DNA of 64,000 bases from Arsenophonus apicola (GCF_020268605.1 NZ_CP084222.1:1984001-2048000); one strand, 5' to 3'. Shown: positions 1-9,943, numbered from the stretch's first letter. A program made the numbers and translations. Notes: generated by a model from the sequence alone, not told the origin.

Positions 1-1399
1 GCAGATAATCGGTCAAATCTTCTGCCATTCTTTTGGTTAAGGTTGTTACTAGTACTCGTTCATTTACCGCTGTTCGTAGATGGATCTCAGATAACAAATC
101 ATCAACCTGAGTAGCAACTGGACGAACCTCAATTTCAGGATCGAGTAAGCCAGTTGGCCGAACAACTTGCTCAATAATTTCATTAGCCGATTTTTCCAAT
201 TCATACTTACCCGGTGTGGCAGAAATATAAATTGTTTGCGGGGAAAGTGCTTCAAATTCCTCAAAACGTAACGGGCGATTGTCCAACGCAGATGGTAAGC
301 GAAAACCATATTCAACCAATGTCTCTTTACGAGAGCGATCACCACGATACATAGCGCCAATCTGTGGGATAGTGACATGAGATTCGTCAATAACTAATAA
401 GCCATCAGCCGGTAAATAGTCAAACAGTGTTGGTGGCGGTTCACCGCTTGCACGGCCGGAAAGATAACGTGAATAATTTTCAATACCGGAGCAATAACCC
501 AGTTCATTCATCATCTCTAAATCAAACTGGGTACGCTGGGTTAATCGCTGCTCTTCAAGCAATTTATTACTTTCCAGTAGCAATTTACGTCTTTGTGCCA
601 ATTCAGTTTTGATCTGCTCCATGGCTTCAAGAATACGTTCACGCGGTGTGACATAGTGAGTTTTAGGATAAATGGTAAATCGTGGTACATCATGTTGGAG
701 CTGACCCGTTAAGGGATCAAAAAGTGCCAGCCTTTCTACTTCCTCATCAAATAATTCGACCCGTAAGGCATATTCATCTGATTCGGCAGGAAAAATATCA
801 ATCACTTCCCCTCTAACTCTAAATGTACCTCGTTGAAATGCTTGATCATTGCGGCTATATTGCAACTCTGCCAGCCGGCGTAAAATAGCACGCTGGTCAA
901 TAATCATGCCTTTAGTTAAATGAAGCATCATTTTTAGATAGCTATCTGGATCGCCTAAACCATAAATCGCTGATACCGAAGCAACAACAATAACATCACG
1001 TCGTTCAAGAAGTGCTTTAGTGGCAGAGAGCCGCATCTGTTCAATATGTTCGTTAATAGAGGCGTCTTTTTCGATAAAAGTATCGGAACTGGGAACATAC
1101 GCTTCTGGTTGATAATAATCATAATAAGAAACAAAATATTCCACCGCATTTTCAGGAAAAAAGGCTTTCATTTCACTATATAATTGTGCTGCCAGCGTTT
1201 TATTGTGAGCCATCACCATGACCGGGCGGTTAACCCGCTCAATAACATTAGCAATAGTAAATGTTTTACCCGATCCGGTGACACCAAGCAACGTTTGATG
1301 AGCCAATCCATCATTAAGACCTTCGATTAATTTCTTTATTGCTTGTGGCTGATCACCCGCAGGTTGAAATTCAGCATGCAATTTGAAGACTTTACTCAT
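1..1399 (-). CDS. uvrB: Excinuclease ABC subunit B (5' part, runs off window)
   Basis: UvrB is the helicase-like damage-verification subunit of nucleotide excision repair, loaded by UvrA and then recruiting UvrC. The reading frame opens at 1399 with [14 protein letters not shown], like the start of enterobacterial UvrB. It carries the Walker A motif GVTGSGKT near residue 40 and the beta-hairpin region [15 protein letters not shown], and still reads as UvrB ([21 protein letters not shown]) at the window edge. About 466 codons are present; the C-terminal third, including the UvrC-binding UVR domain, lies outside. No stop or frameshift is seen. A LexA box about 32-51 bases upstream predicts SOS control. 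Its position next to bioD matches the enteric order bioABFCD-uvrB, although here uvrB and bioD share the minus strand direction. Confidence 0.97.
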   Translation of the reverse strand, partial: MSKVFKLHAEFQPAGDQPQAIKKLIEGLNDGLAHQTLLGVTGSGKTFTIANVIERVNRPVMVMAHNKTLAAQLYSEMKAFFPENAVEYFVSYYDYYQPEAYVPSSDTFIEKDASINEHIEQMRLSATKALLERRDVIVVASVSAIYGLGDPDSYLKMMLHLTKGMIIDQRAILRRLAELQYSRNDQAFQRGTFRVRGEVIDIFPAESDEYALRVELFDEEVERLALFDPLTGQLQHDVPRFTIYPKTHYVTPRERILEAMEQIKTELAQRRKLLLESNKLLEEQRLTQRTQFDLEMMNELGYCSGIENYSRYLSGRASGEPPPTLFDYLPADGLLVIDESHVTIPQIGAMYRGDRSRKETLVEYGFRLPSALDNRPLRFEEFEALSPQTIYISATPGKYELEKSANEIIEQVVRPTGLLDPEIEVRPVATQVDDLLSEIHLRTAVNERVLVTTLTKRMAEDLTDYL

Positions 1400-1430
1400 C
1401 TAACCCTCTCTACTAAAAATTTCTTTATCA

Positions 1431-1450
1431 TACTGGATAAAAAAACAGTT
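1431..1450 (-). promoter_or_regulatory. LexA (SOS) box upstream of uvrB
   Basis: The sequence has CTG at 1433-1435 and CAG at 1446-1448 separated by exactly ten mostly A/T bases, flanked by TA and TT. This fits the LexA operator pattern TACTG-N10-CAGTA closely. It lies 32 bases upstream of the uvrB start, the usual place for SOS repression of this gene. Confidence 0.85.
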
Positions 1451-1739
1451 TCAATGACAGCAGAAATAAAAAATCAGCCTTAACCATAATAAATTATTTA
1501 CATATATTTATTATTTTAATAACTTAGTTATCCCCAAGCTTTTTCTTACGCTTAATTATATTTTATATTTTATGCTAATTAGCTAATATAAAACTTTATT
1601 ATATATCATTTCAGACTTGATTTTATATAACTTATTAATATTTATATAATTTTGATTTAGAGCCGAGAATGGCATCAACGGCACGCCAAGCCTCATCCCA
1701 TCTTGGTTAGCGACACTTTTCTAGATCTAATACACAAGG

Positions 1740-1762
1740 TTATCCACAGGAATGGTGGATAA
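1740..1762. promoter_or_regulatory. Inverted pair of DnaA boxes
   Basis: A perfect consensus DnaA box (TTATCCACA, 1740-1748) faces a second one-mismatch box (TTATCCACC on the minus strand, 1754-1762) across five bases. From memory, a DnaA site in the upstream region of E. coli uvrB has been reported, so a conserved regulatory role is plausible. Nothing else here (no dnaA, dnaN or clustered 13-mers) suggests a replication origin. Confidence 0.6.
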
Positions 1763-1913
1763 CTCAAGAAATTCTTTTAGGCATCAATAGTTGTAAGATT
1801 TTCACTTGAGTATTAGTAAAAAATTTTTGCCAGAAAAATAATCACAAAAAAATTTTTGTATAAGAAAAAAAACGAAAAAAAGCATTTCATCTGTTACTAT
1901 TTTACTAATTCAA

Positions 1914-1950
1914 GCAAAATACGGCTAAAGTGGCATAATGCTTTAGCCTA
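1914..1950 (-). terminator. Possible terminator after bioD
   Basis: Eight-base arms GGCTAAAG (1923-1930) and CTTTAGCC (1941-1948) form a hairpin just past the bioD stop. On the minus strand the stem is followed by GTATTTTG, a weak U-rich tail, so termination strength is uncertain. Confidence 0.5.
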
Positions 1951-1963
1951 AAAATTATTCCTA

Positions 1964-2641
1964 TTACAGTAGGTTACCTATATTGACAAATTTGCCAATC
2001 GAATGAGATTGCCAATCTGGCAAATGTGGAATAACCCCTAAACAAGGTGCTGACAGGCGCTGCTGTAATGTTAACAAATAATCCTGTTGATATTGACCCG
2101 GTAAAACAATTTCATTAGCCACCCAGCCTGCCAATAATAAACCACTTTGCTCAATTGCCTGTGCGGTTAATATTGCATGATTAATACAACCTAATTTAAC
2201 GCCAACTGTTAATATTACTGGCAATTGCTGTTGTATAACCCAATCAGCAAAGGTTTGCTCAGCGCAAAGCGGTGTATACCATCCGCCGGCACCTTCGACA
2301 ATGATCCAGTCAGCAGATTGTTTTAATTTATTTAATCCTGCACCCATTATCTGCCAATCGATAAGTTCTCCTGTTAACTGACTGGCAATATGGGGTGAAG
2401 TTGCTTGGGCAAAAACGATCGGATTAACATCATGGTAATTCAGTTTCAGGCTGCTATTTTTTCTTAATAACTGCGCATCTGAATTTCTTAAGCCATCCGT
2501 TAATTGTTCGCTACCTGAAGCTACCGGCTTATAGCCTGCCGTTTGATAGCCATGAGCTGCGGCCGCTTGTAGCAGCGCGCAACTAACAATAGTTTTGCCC
2601 ACATCGGTGTCAGTTCCGGTGAGAAAAAAACATTTATTCAC
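1964..2641 (-). CDS. bioD: Dethiobiotin synthetase
   Basis: Cytosolic ATP-dependent enzyme that closes the ureido ring of dethiobiotin from DAPA and CO2, the penultimate step of biotin synthesis. The 225-residue protein is full length for the family and has the P-loop GTDTDVGKT at residues 9-17 and the motif VEGAGGWYTPL. The start is a GTG at 2641, giving [17 protein letters not shown], aligned with the usual BioD start and preceded by GGAA. It overlaps the end of bioC by eight bases, as expected for the last gene of the bioBFCD operon. No defect is seen. Confidence 0.97.
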   Translation of the reverse strand: MNKCFFLTGTDTDVGKTIVSCALLQAAAAHGYQTAGYKPVASGSEQLTDGLRNSDAQLLRKNSSLKLNYHDVNPIVFAQATSPHIASQLTGELIDWQIMGAGLNKLKQSADWIIVEGAGGWYTPLCAEQTFADWVIQQQLPVILTVGVKLGCINHAILTAQAIEQSGLLLAGWVANEIVLPGQYQQDYLLTLQQRLSAPCLGVIPHLPDWQSHSIGKFVNIGNLL

Positions 2642-3407
2642 GATATAACATTCCGTAAACCAGTTGATAAGTTAGTGGGAATTGCTCATTGACATAAGGA
2701 TAATGATCAAGGAGTTTAGCTAACTGATTTTTTGTCATTAGGCCCTGTTGCTGACGTCCAGCCGTTAGATAAGTCGCACCAATTCCCTTGATAGATTGGA
2801 GTAAACAAGCAAATGAAGGATAAGTTACATGCCAAGATCGTTGCTCTAAACTATGCGACCAACCATGACAAGTCCGCTTAATTTGTGCAAAAGTCATAAA
2901 AGAATTAATGTGTCGGTTATTATCAACTTTTTGCCAACACTGTTGTAGCTCATGTAATGAGCCATCGGCTAAAGTAGAAAAAGCAACTACCCCACCCTTT
3001 TTAGTGATACGATATAACTCACTTAATGGGGTATATAAATTACTACACCACTGGATAGCAAGATGACTAAAACAGAGATCGACACTTTCATCGGCTAGTG
3101 GTAGACACTCCATGTCAGCCTGGATATAACTTTTGGCCGCTTGCTTTTGTTGAGCGATCGCTAACATTGATGCAGACAGATCAAGCGCAATAACCTGTTT
3201 TCCTGCTAACTGCCACTGCTGACTGAAATAACCGGTACCACAGCCAGCATCCAGAATCGTGTTACCTGGCATCGCCGATAAGCAATCAAACAGATGTTGT
3301 CCACTTTGCTGCTGAAATAACGCAATATTATCGTAATTTTTAGCCGCCCGTCCAAAAGCATGCGCAATTGCTTGCTTATTTATTGGCATAGTTGTTAAAG
3401 AATTCAT
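2634..3407 (-). CDS. bioC: Malonyl-ACP O-methyltransferase
   Basis: SAM-dependent methyltransferase that methylates malonyl-ACP so that fatty acid synthesis can build the pimeloyl chain of biotin. The 257-residue protein has the SAM-binding motif LDAGCGTGY at residues 52-60, the ALDLSASML acidic strand and the BioC-typical [11 protein letters not shown] segment near the C-terminus. The start at 3407 has GGAA eight bases upstream; a later ATG (3389) would match the shorter E. coli N-terminus but has no ribosome site. It overlaps bioF by 32 bases and bioD by eight, so translation is probably coupled. bioH, its usual partner, is not in this window. Confidence 0.96.
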   Translation of the reverse strand: MNSLTTMPINKQAIAHAFGRAAKNYDNIALFQQQSGQHLFDCLSAMPGNTILDAGCGTGYFSQQWQLAGKQVIALDLSASMLAIAQQKQAAKSYIQADMECLPLADESVDLCFSHLAIQWCSNLYTPLSELYRITKKGGVVAFSTLADGSLHELQQCWQKVDNNRHINSFMTFAQIKRTCHGWSHSLEQRSWHVTYPSFACLLQSIKGIGATYLTAGRQQQGLMTKNQLAKLLDHYPYVNEQFPLTYQLVYGMLYRE

Positions 3408-4545
3408 TTAACGTTTCCATTAACTGTGCAATATCGGTTAATTGATGATTAGCCATCAACGTGATCCTTAATCTAGCACTACCCGGCGGCACTGTTGGCG
3501 GCCGAATAGCTTGCACCCAAAATCCTCGCTGACGTAAAAATTGCGCTAAATGTAAACAACGTTGGTTACTACCAATAATCAGTGGCTGAATGGCACTCGA
3601 GGAATTTAATAATGGCAAATTATAGTGATGGGCTAATTGACGAAAATAATCAATATTGCGCTGCAAATTTGTTCTTAATTCATCGGCCTGACGAATTTGC
3701 CTAACGGCCTCAGCCAACGCAACCGCTTGAGCCGGCGGCATTGAAGTACTATAAATCAAATGACGGCCATATTGCAGAAAATAGTCGGCGGTGTTTTCAT
3801 CACAAAGCAATGCAGCTCCACTAAGACCAAAGGCTTTACCAAAGGTTATCACCAGCAGTTCAGGCTTTACCTTATGCAGATGACAACTACCTCTGCCTTC
3901 ATCGCCGCTAACCCCAATACCATGGGCATCATCCACTAATAGCCATGCCTGTGCTTGCCTTGCTGCTGCTTGCAATTGATCTAAAGGGGCTCTATCGCCA
4001 TCCATACTAAATACGCCTTCAGTGACAACCAGTGTTTTACCAGTCTGATTGACCGCTAAAAGAGGTTGTAAAGTGTCCGCTTGATTGTGAGCAAAACGTT
4101 GTAATGTTGCTGGCGATAACATTGCGGCTTCTAGTATGGATGCATGACTAAATTTATCAGCGACAATACGATCATTTTTTTTCATTAAAGCCATGATCAC
4201 ACTTTGATTTACGGCATAGCCGGAAATAAATAATAAAGCGCGGGGATAACCTAACCAGTCAGCAAGCTGGTGCTCCAATTGGGCATGGGCGCAAATATAA
4301 CCGATAACATGACCTGAGCTACCACTACCCGTTCCATATTGGCTTAATCCCATTTGCCAGGCTTTAATAATGGCCGGATGCTGGCTTAACCCCAGATAAT
4401 CATTACTCGAAAAATTAACATATTGTTGTTGATCAAAGATTAGGGTACGTGCATTATTTTTTTTAATAATCTGTCGTTGCCGCCACAATGCTTGCTGCTT
4501 GCGCATATCCAGTTCACGAGCTAAAAATGTTGACCAATTCATCAT
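3376..4545 (-). CDS. bioF: 8-amino-7-oxononanoate synthase
   Basis: PLP-dependent enzyme condensing pimeloyl-ACP with alanine to give KAPA. The 389-residue protein is family length. It shows [11 protein letters not shown] near the N-terminus, the glycine-rich [19 protein letters not shown] and the PLP lysine in ITFGKAFG (Lys237). The start overlaps the bioB stop by four bases (ATGA type), the normal coupling in this operon. No disruptions. Confidence 0.97.
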   Translation of the reverse strand: MMNWSTFLARELDMRKQQALWRQRQIIKKNNARTLIFDQQQYVNFSSNDYLGLSQHPAIIKAWQMGLSQYGTGSGSSGHVIGYICAHAQLEHQLADWLGYPRALLFISGYAVNQSVIMALMKKNDRIVADKFSHASILEAAMLSPATLQRFAHNQADTLQPLLAVNQTGKTLVVTEGVFSMDGDRAPLDQLQAAARQAQAWLLVDDAHGIGVSGDEGRGSCHLHKVKPELLVITFGKAFGLSGAALLCDENTADYFLQYGRHLIYSTSMPPAQAVALAEAVRQIRQADELRTNLQRNIDYFRQLAHHYNLPLLNSSSAIQPLIIGSNQRCLHLAQFLRQRGFWVQAIRPPTVPPGSARLRITLMANHQLTDIAQLMETLNEFFNNYANK

Positions 4546-5582
4546 AGTGCCGCGTTGTAAAATTGTGCTGTATCCACCTGCTGCATAGCTTTTTGCAGCC
4601 GCTCTATTTGCTGCTGATGAGTCAATGCGGTTTCAGTGGCTTGTGGATTAATATTTAGCTTGCGGAAAAGTTGCTGATCTTTATCTTGCTTAGGATTAGC
4701 GGCCGTTAATAACTTACAACCATAAAAGAGAGAGTTAGCCCCGGCCATAAAACAGAGTGCTTGCATCTGTTCATTCATCTGTTCACGGCCAGCAGAGAGC
4801 CGGACAAAAGAGGTTGGCATCATAATACGGGCAACAGCAATGGTACGAATAAAATCAAAGCCATCGACATCTTCATTGTCTTCAAGGGGCGTGCCTTTTA
4901 TTTTTATTAACATATTAATTGGCACACTTTCGGGAACCTGCGGTAAATTAGCTAATTGAACCAATAGCGCTGCTCGATCAGTCACCTCTTCACCTAAGCC
5001 GACAATGCCACCAGCGCATACCTTCATGCCTGCTTGGCGAACGGTATCAATTGTATCAAGCCGATCTTGATAGGTGCGAGTGGTAATAATAGAGCCATAA
5101 AACTCAGGCGAGGTGTCTAAATTGTGATTGTAATAATCCAGTCCCGCATCGGCTAACCGCCGTGCTTGCTGGTCAGTTAACTTACCCAGTGTCATACAGG
5201 TTTCCAAGCCTAATGCTTTGACTTCTTTTACCATCGTTTCTAAATAAGGCATATCCCGTTCATGGGGATTTCGCCAGGCCGCGCCCATACAAAAACGTGT
5301 CGAACCGGCTTTTTTGGCCTGCTTAGCCGATTCAATCACTTGTTGGACTTCTAATAGTCGCTCAGCTTTTAATCCTGTCTTATAACGAGCACTTTGTGGG
5401 CAATATTTGCAATCTTCCGGGCAGGCACCGGTTTTAATTGAGAGTAAGGTACTAATCTGGATCTGTTGCGGATCAAAGTGTTGACGATGAACTTGCTGAG
5501 CTTGAAAAAGTAATTCAAAAAAAGGTAAATCAAATAATGCTTGTGCCTGGCTAAGCGTCCATGTTTTTTCCATCTTTGCCAT
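4542..5582 (-). CDS. bioB: Biotin synthase (radical SAM)
   Basis: Radical-SAM enzyme inserting sulfur into dethiobiotin to make biotin. The [4Fe-4S] motif CPEDCKYC places cysteines at residues 54, 58 and 61, and [10 protein letters not shown] and the C-terminal YNAA are typical of the family. An upstream in-frame ATG at 5633 exists, but the extra residues have no counterpart in BioB; the ATG at 5582 follows a GAGAGA stretch and gives the expected 346-residue length. It is the first gene of the minus-strand bioBFCD operon and diverges from bioA across about 88 bases, a spacing like that in E. coli. Confidence 0.96.
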   Translation of the reverse strand: MAKMEKTWTLSQAQALFDLPFFELLFQAQQVHRQHFDPQQIQISTLLSIKTGACPEDCKYCPQSARYKTGLKAERLLEVQQVIESAKQAKKAGSTRFCMGAAWRNPHERDMPYLETMVKEVKALGLETCMTLGKLTDQQARRLADAGLDYYNHNLDTSPEFYGSIITTRTYQDRLDTIDTVRQAGMKVCAGGIVGLGEEVTDRAALLVQLANLPQVPESVPINMLIKIKGTPLEDNEDVDGFDFIRTIAVARIMMPTSFVRLSAGREQMNEQMQALCFMAGANSLFYGCKLLTAANPKQDKDQQLFRKLNINPQATETALTHQQQIERLQKAMQQVDTAQFYNAAL

Positions 5583-5631
5583 TCTCTCTCTTGAAACAAA
5601 AAGTGTTGCCAGTTTAAATAAGTGCGTTATC

Positions 5632-5664
5632 ATGTCAACTAAAATAAATAAAATTAGTTTACCA
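5632..5664. promoter_or_regulatory. Degenerate BirA (biotin repressor) operator
   Basis: Two half-sites, ATGTCAACT (5632-5640) and AGTTTACCA (5656-5664), match six and seven of nine positions of the BirA half-sites TTGTAAACC and GGTTTACAA, with a 15-base spacer as in known operators. The site sits between divergent bioB and bioA where the E. coli operator lies. The match is imperfect, so the call is moderate. Confidence 0.5.
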
Positions 5665-5670
5665 AGTATA

Positions 5671-6945
5671 ATGAAACTCGACGATATTAATTTTGATACT
5701 AAACATATTTGGCACCCCTATACTTCTATGACGCAACCGATACCGGCTTATCCTATCGTGAGCGCCTCAGGTGTTGAACTCGAATTAGCCGATGGCAGAA
5801 AATTGATTGATGGTATGGCTTCTTGGTGGGCCGCTATTCATGGCTATAATCATCCCGTACTCAACCAAGCCGCTTCTCAGCAATTAACAAAAATGTCCCA
5901 TGTTATGTTTGGCGGCATCACCCATCCGTCAGCGACCGCCTTGTGCCGACAATTAATTGATATAACTGATCATAGTTTAGAATGTATTTTTCTGGCTGAC
6001 TCCGGCTCAGTAGCTGTAGAGATAGCATTAAAAATGGCATTACAGTATTGGCAGGCGCGCGGGGAAACACGTCACCAGTTTATTGCCTTACAACGGGCAT
6101 ATCATGGTGATACCTTGGGTGCTATGTCAGTTTGTGATCCAGAAAACTCAATGCATAGCCTTTATCAAGGTTATTTGCCAACCCATTTTTTCGTTCAAGC
6201 CCCTCAATGCGGTTTTTATCAGCAGTGGCAAGCTGACGATTTGATCCCATTACAAAAAATGCTAAGCGAACAAGCTGGCAAAATTGCGGCCATTATCGTT
6301 GAGCCGATAGTTCAGGGTGCGGGTGGTATGCGAATTTATCACCCTAATTATCTGACCGGCGTGAGAGAATTATGCGATCACTATGATATCTTACTGATTG
6401 CCGATGAAGTAGCCACCGGATTTGGCCGTACTGGCAAATTGTTTGCTTGCCAGCATAGTGCGATCACGCCAGATATTTTGTGTCTAGGTAAAGCACTAAC
6501 CGGGGGTTATGTCACTCTGTCAGCTACTCTGACCAGCCGGCATATTGCGGACACCATTAGCCAAGGTCAAGCGGGCTGTTTTATGCATGGGCCCACTTTT
6601 ATGGGCAATCCATTAGCCTGTGCGATTGCCGATGCGAACATAACATTATTAAAAAATAGCCCATGGCAAAAATGGGTGCAAGAGATTGAAACGCAATTGA
6701 TGGCTGAACTCTTTGTGCTGCGAGATCAACCACAAGTTGCTGACGTGCGAGTGTTAGGTGCAATTGGCATTGTTGAAATGAAAAACCCCGTCAATGTGCC
6801 TGAGTTACAACGTCATTTTGTGGCTGAAGGGGTCTGGATCCGGCCATTTGGTAAATTAATTTATCTGATGCCGCCCTATATCATTACCGCTCAGCAACTG
6901 ACCCAGTTAACGGAAGCAATAAAAAAAATCGTTATCAAGCTGTAA
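5671..6945 (+). CDS. bioA: Adenosylmethionine-8-amino-7-oxononanoate aminotransferase
   Basis: PLP-dependent DAPA aminotransferase that uses S-adenosylmethionine as amino donor, converting KAPA to DAPA. Counting from the ATG at 5671 the protein (424 residues) begins [20 protein letters not shown], aligned with known BioA; PLP lysine is Lys274 in CLGKALTGG, and [13 protein letters not shown] is also present. An earlier ATG at 5632 would add 13 residues lying inside the probable BirA operator and is less likely. The ribosome site is weak for either. It diverges from bioB and ends 12 bases from pgl, which is convergent. Confidence 0.95.
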   Translation: MKLDDINFDTKHIWHPYTSMTQPIPAYPIVSASGVELELADGRKLIDGMASWWAAIHGYNHPVLNQAASQQLTKMSHVMFGGITHPSATALCRQLIDITDHSLECIFLADSGSVAVEIALKMALQYWQARGETRHQFIALQRAYHGDTLGAMSVCDPENSMHSLYQGYLPTHFFVQAPQCGFYQQWQADDLIPLQKMLSEQAGKIAAIIVEPIVQGAGGMRIYHPNYLTGVRELCDHYDILLIADEVATGFGRTGKLFACQHSAITPDILCLGKALTGGYVTLSATLTSRHIADTISQGQAGCFMHGPTFMGNPLACAIADANITLLKNSPWQKWVQEIETQLMAELFVLRDQPQVADVRVLGAIGIVEMKNPVNVPELQRHFVAEGVWIRPFGKLIYLMPPYIITAQQLTQLTEAIKKIVIKL

Positions 6946-6957
6946 ATTAAAAATAAT

Positions 6958-7950
6958 TTAGTTTTTTATTAAATGGGTCGTGATCCACATCGGCCCTTTA
7001 CCCACCGGATAACGTTCTAATGCTTGTAGCCCACCGGTCACTCCATCTATTTTATAAACAGCAATGTGATCCGACTTCTGGCCCACAGCTAGCAAAAAAT
7101 GACCCGTTTGATCAATATTAAAGCCACGCGGTTGACTTTCCGTGGCATAAACCGCCATTGGCGATAATGTTAACCCGTCTGCTGTCACCTGAAAGTGACG
7201 AATAATACTGGCAGAACGTTCACTTGCATAAAGATGGCGGCCATCTGGCGTAATATGGATATCCGCGGCCCAAGGTTTACATTTCGAACCAGCCGGCAAA
7301 ATGTCACAATTTTGCTTTTGCTGAAAAGGCGCAAATGCTGAATGAACATTAATGGTGGCATCTAACTCATTTAAACAATAAAAAGCGTTCTGGTTGGGTG
7401 CAAAAGCTAAATGACGGGGCCCTGCACCTTGGTTAGTTGCAATCCGACCAGCAACCTGTTCGGTTAAATGGCCATTGTTAGCAATTGTATAAATGCGAAT
7501 ATGATCTTCACCTAAACAAGGGACAAACAAGCGTGCATTATCAAAACTTACTCCCGACGCATGGGGATGTTTTAAATCGCCAACAACTTGAATCACTGGC
7601 TGCGCGCTCCCCTGTTGATCAATGGGCAACACCATTAAATTACCTTGATGATAGGAGGGAATAAATAACCAACGACCGAGCTTGTCAATTTCAATGTGGG
7701 TTGGTGTGGCAGGAATAGCGGTAATGGCCTGTTGGCTGAGTTTGCCTTCGGCCGAAATAAGGTAAGTAATAATGGCAAAATCCGGCCGAATACCAACATA
7801 AAGATGTCGACCATCAGGACTAATCTGCATCGGTTGTACTTCACCGGGTAATGTCAGCTGTTGCAATAATGTCAGTTTCCCTTTTTCATCTAGGATCCAA
7901 ACATGAATTTGCTTACTTTCTGGACTGGCAACATACACTACCTGTTTCAT
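6958..7950 (-). CDS. pgl: 6-phosphogluconolactonase (beta-propeller type)
   Basis: Cytosolic lactonase of the oxidative pentose phosphate pathway, hydrolysing 6-phosphogluconolactone. The 330-residue protein matches the enterobacterial Pgl/YbhE type: repeated propeller blades with ISPDGRHLYVG, ITPDGRHLYASER, HPHASGV and the C-terminal KGPMWITTH. Its place near bioA and ybhA is the E. coli arrangement (ybhA-pgl...bioA), with extra DNA now between pgl and ybhA. The start at 7950 is preceded by GAGGAGTTAATCA on the minus strand, a good ribosome site. Confidence 0.95.
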   Translation of the reverse strand: MKQVVYVASPESKQIHVWILDEKGKLTLLQQLTLPGEVQPMQISPDGRHLYVGIRPDFAIITYLISAEGKLSQQAITAIPATPTHIEIDKLGRWLFIPSYHQGNLMVLPIDQQGSAQPVIQVVGDLKHPHASGVSFDNARLFVPCLGEDHIRIYTIANNGHLTEQVAGRIATNQGAGPRHLAFAPNQNAFYCLNELDATINVHSAFAPFQQKQNCDILPAGSKCKPWAADIHITPDGRHLYASERSASIIRHFQVTADGLTLSPMAVYATESQPRGFNIDQTGHFLLAVGQKSDHIAVYKIDGVTGGLQALERYPVGKGPMWITTHLIKN

Positions 7951-8570
7951 TGATTAACTCCTCACAAATTATCTGACAAAATAGCCTCCGTTATCATATC
8001 CGATTTGATAGCAGATAATTACCAAAACAGCATAGTAGGTAATAAAAAAATTTATTGTTCAGTTGACTGATGTCAGTATATGGAGTGGTTTTATTTTTAT
8101 AAATTATCACTATGTAATTAAAGGTTATATTTCGCGACAATAATTAGCCAACCGTCAATCGCCGTTGAATATAGTCTTATTCAAGTAAATTTAGTATTCA
8201 GATAATAAAAAAATAAATTAAACCCTATAAAAAACTGTTGTTAAAAAGTAAAAAAATAATATTATATAAATATATAAAATTTTATTTCTGTTAATAAAGA
8301 TGTTTTGCTAAAAAGGCAATAAAATTGATCACTACCGAGGAGGTTGGAAATTTAATATAAATTTCACATTATTTTTTAATATAAGCAACATATAAGCTAA
8401 CTTTGATTTGATCCCGTTGTCTGTATCGATTTTTTTCCAATTTCATATAATTATTGTTAGTAATAAATAAAATCAACAAGTCGTGAGCTAAATTTAAAAA
8501 TTATAAACCGTAACTATCAGGACGAGTAGATTAACACGGCAAAGTGTTAATAGAAAATTAAGGAATAATA
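7951..8570. other. AT-rich spacer without recognisable gene
   Basis: About 620 very AT-rich bases upstream of both pgl and the exonuclease-like gene. No reading frame, repeat array or RNA gene could be supported. It must hold the divergent promoters of the two genes, but no specific operator stands out. Together with 9944-10766 it looks like eroded DNA around inserted genes. Confidence 0.5.
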
Positions 8571-9137
8571 ATGAAACCCCGCGAAAATTTAATGGTTGAG
8601 TTAGAAACCATGGGCATGGGCAGTTGTGCTGCCATTGTAGCAATCGGTGCGGTTTTTTTTAATCCAGCGACAGGTGAAACGGGCGCTGCCTTTTATCAAG
8701 CTGTCGATCTCTCTTCATCAATGTCTGCCGGTGGTACCGTCAATGGCGAAACTATAAAATGGTGGTTATGCCAATCCAATGAAGCTCGCGCAACAATTGC
8801 CAAAAAAAGTTTACCACTTATTGATAATGTTCTGCGTGAATTACATTTTTGGGCGCGAGAAAATGCCCAAGAACGGATGGATTGTTTGAAAGTCTGGGGG
8901 AAAGGCGCTAATTTTGTTTTAAGAGGCGCTTATGAGAGATCACAATTGACCCCTTTTTGGCATGTCGGCAATGATCGTGATGTACACACTATTATCGATA
9001 TGGGGATTAATCTGGGCATAAATGTACAAAATGATCTGTCAATTGATCAAGCGCGAGATAATGCACTCAATTGTGCGCTTTACCAAGTGCATCATGTTGC
9101 CAATATTTGGCAAAAAATTATCCAACATGAGGAATGA
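8571..9137 (+). CDS. ExoVIII/DEDDh exonuclease-like protein, probably inactive
   Basis: The 188-residue protein resembles the prophage-type 3'-5' exonuclease family (exodeoxyribonuclease VIII-like, Rv2179c-like RNase fold): LETMG, IVAIGAVFFNPATGE, KWWLCQS, NDRDVHTII and a C-terminal VANIW. The catalytic residues are changed. The first Asp of DxE is Glu10 (VELET). The FDN aspartate after the glycines is deleted (GKGANFVLRG, 110-119). The final H-x5-D-like motif reads DNALNC (163-168) instead of HNALDD. I infer a catalytically dead protein. The start has AAGGA ten bases upstream. A phage origin is likely from the family but no other phage gene is nearby. Confidence 0.75.
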   Translation: MKPRENLMVELETMGMGSCAAIVAIGAVFFNPATGETGAAFYQAVDLSSSMSAGGTVNGETIKWWLCQSNEARATIAKKSLPLIDNVLRELHFWARENAQERMDCLKVWGKGANFVLRGAYERSQLTPFWHVGNDRDVHTIIDMGINLGINVQNDLSIDQARDNALNCALYQVHHVANIWQKIIQHEE

Positions 9138-9220
9138 CGGAATATTCCAGTTAATGAAAATTAACAATGACAATTATTAGTTGGTAATAAACTTGCTATT
9201 ACTGATAACTATTGAATAAA

Positions 9221-9248
9221 AGCTAGCTAAGTAGAAATAGCTAGCATT
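9221..9248. terminator. Hairpin between exonuclease-like gene and LPMO gene
   Basis: Perfect eight-base arms GCTAGCTA (9222-9229) and TAGCTAGC (9238-9245) enclose an eight-base loop, with short A and T stretches outside. It lies between convergent genes and could terminate both, but the T tract is short. Confidence 0.4.
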
Positions 9249-9343
9249 TAATAACAACAAAAATAGCTTAATATGAATGTCTACTAATCTAATTTAAATT
9301 TGTAATGTTGGTTAATTTACTAGCTGAAAAATTGTTATTAATA

Positions 9344-9943
9344 TTATTTAGCTTTCATATCCACATCAACAACTTGATAAAAAGCATTTGCAGTATCAGC
9401 AATTGACCAAACACCTAAAATGATTTGATAACCCGTCCGTTGTGGAACATTGCAATCAAAATAAATCTGGTACTCATCAGGCGTTGCACCACCGTCAAAA
9501 CGCTCGCAAAATGGTTTTAAATCAAAAGAAGCACGAGTTAGTGGTGCGTTAGGATTCCAATCCTGTTTAGTAATAAAAAACTCCCATTTTTGCGTTTTAT
9601 GTGGCTGAGTTAACGACCAACGAAAGGTGTTTTTACCAGAATTCAGTGGTACTTTCTTCCAACGATCAACGCTCTGTTCGTTGAGTTTATAAAATGATGA
9701 GTTATCACCGCTGGCTATCTTACCATCACGAGGGCCGCTTTGTGGAAAACCTTTTGGCCCTTCAATCGACATAGGATCATATTCAACAGCACCACAGTTG
9801 CTATTTTCATGTATCCAACATAACACTGCTCGGCTTTTGGGTTCAAAAATAAAACCATGCTGCGGTTCCGGTTTGACATTGGCAGCGGCTACATTAGCAG
9901 CACAGATTAGTGCCAATGGCGCTAACAATAATTTACTTTTCAT
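9344..9943 (-). CDS. AA10 lytic polysaccharide monooxygenase, CBP21-like
   Basis: Secreted copper enzyme family that oxidatively cleaves chitin. The single-domain 199-residue protein aligns along its length with Serratia CBP21. It keeps the two brace histidines (His29 in PQHGF, His115 in QPHKTQ), Glu61, and DTANAF (Asp183, Phe188), plus paired cysteines. The signal peptide (1 to about 21) ends at NVAAA, so normal cleavage would leave about seven residues (NVKPEPQ or similar) before His29, whereas active LPMOs need that histidine as mature residue 1. Activity therefore depends on unusual cleavage or trimming. A chitin-rich host such as an insect is suggested. The gene stands alone among AT-rich spacers. 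Confidence 0.92.
   Translation of the reverse strand: MKSKLLLAPLALICAANVAAANVKPEPQHGFIFEPKSRAVLCWIHENSNCGAVEYDPMSIEGPKGFPQSGPRDGKIASGDNSSFYKLNEQSVDRWKKVPLNSGKNTFRWSLTQPHKTQKWEFFITKQDWNPNAPLTRASFDLKPFCERFDGGATPDEYQIYFDCNVPQRTGYQIILGVWSIADTANAFYQVVDVDMKAK

Larger units (their letters stand above)
1400..1963. other. uvrB-bioD intergenic region with DnaA boxes
   Basis: This 564-base AT-rich stretch contains no credible gene. It contains the LexA box (1431-1450), one near-consensus DnaA box TTATCCCCA (1529-1537) and an inverted pair of DnaA boxes, TTATCCACA on the plus strand (1740-1748) and TTATCCACC on the minus strand (1754-1762). The end near bioD carries a hairpin that may terminate the biotin operon. 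Confidence 0.7.

Noticed and set aside
427..612. Small plus-strand frame opposite uvrB
   Set aside because: It lies within the conserved uvrB coding region and has no features of its own.
1740..1762. DnaA boxes as a possible replication origin
   Set aside because: Only three boxes, no dnaA/dnaN/gidA neighbours and no AT-rich 13-mer array; the context is uvrB control.
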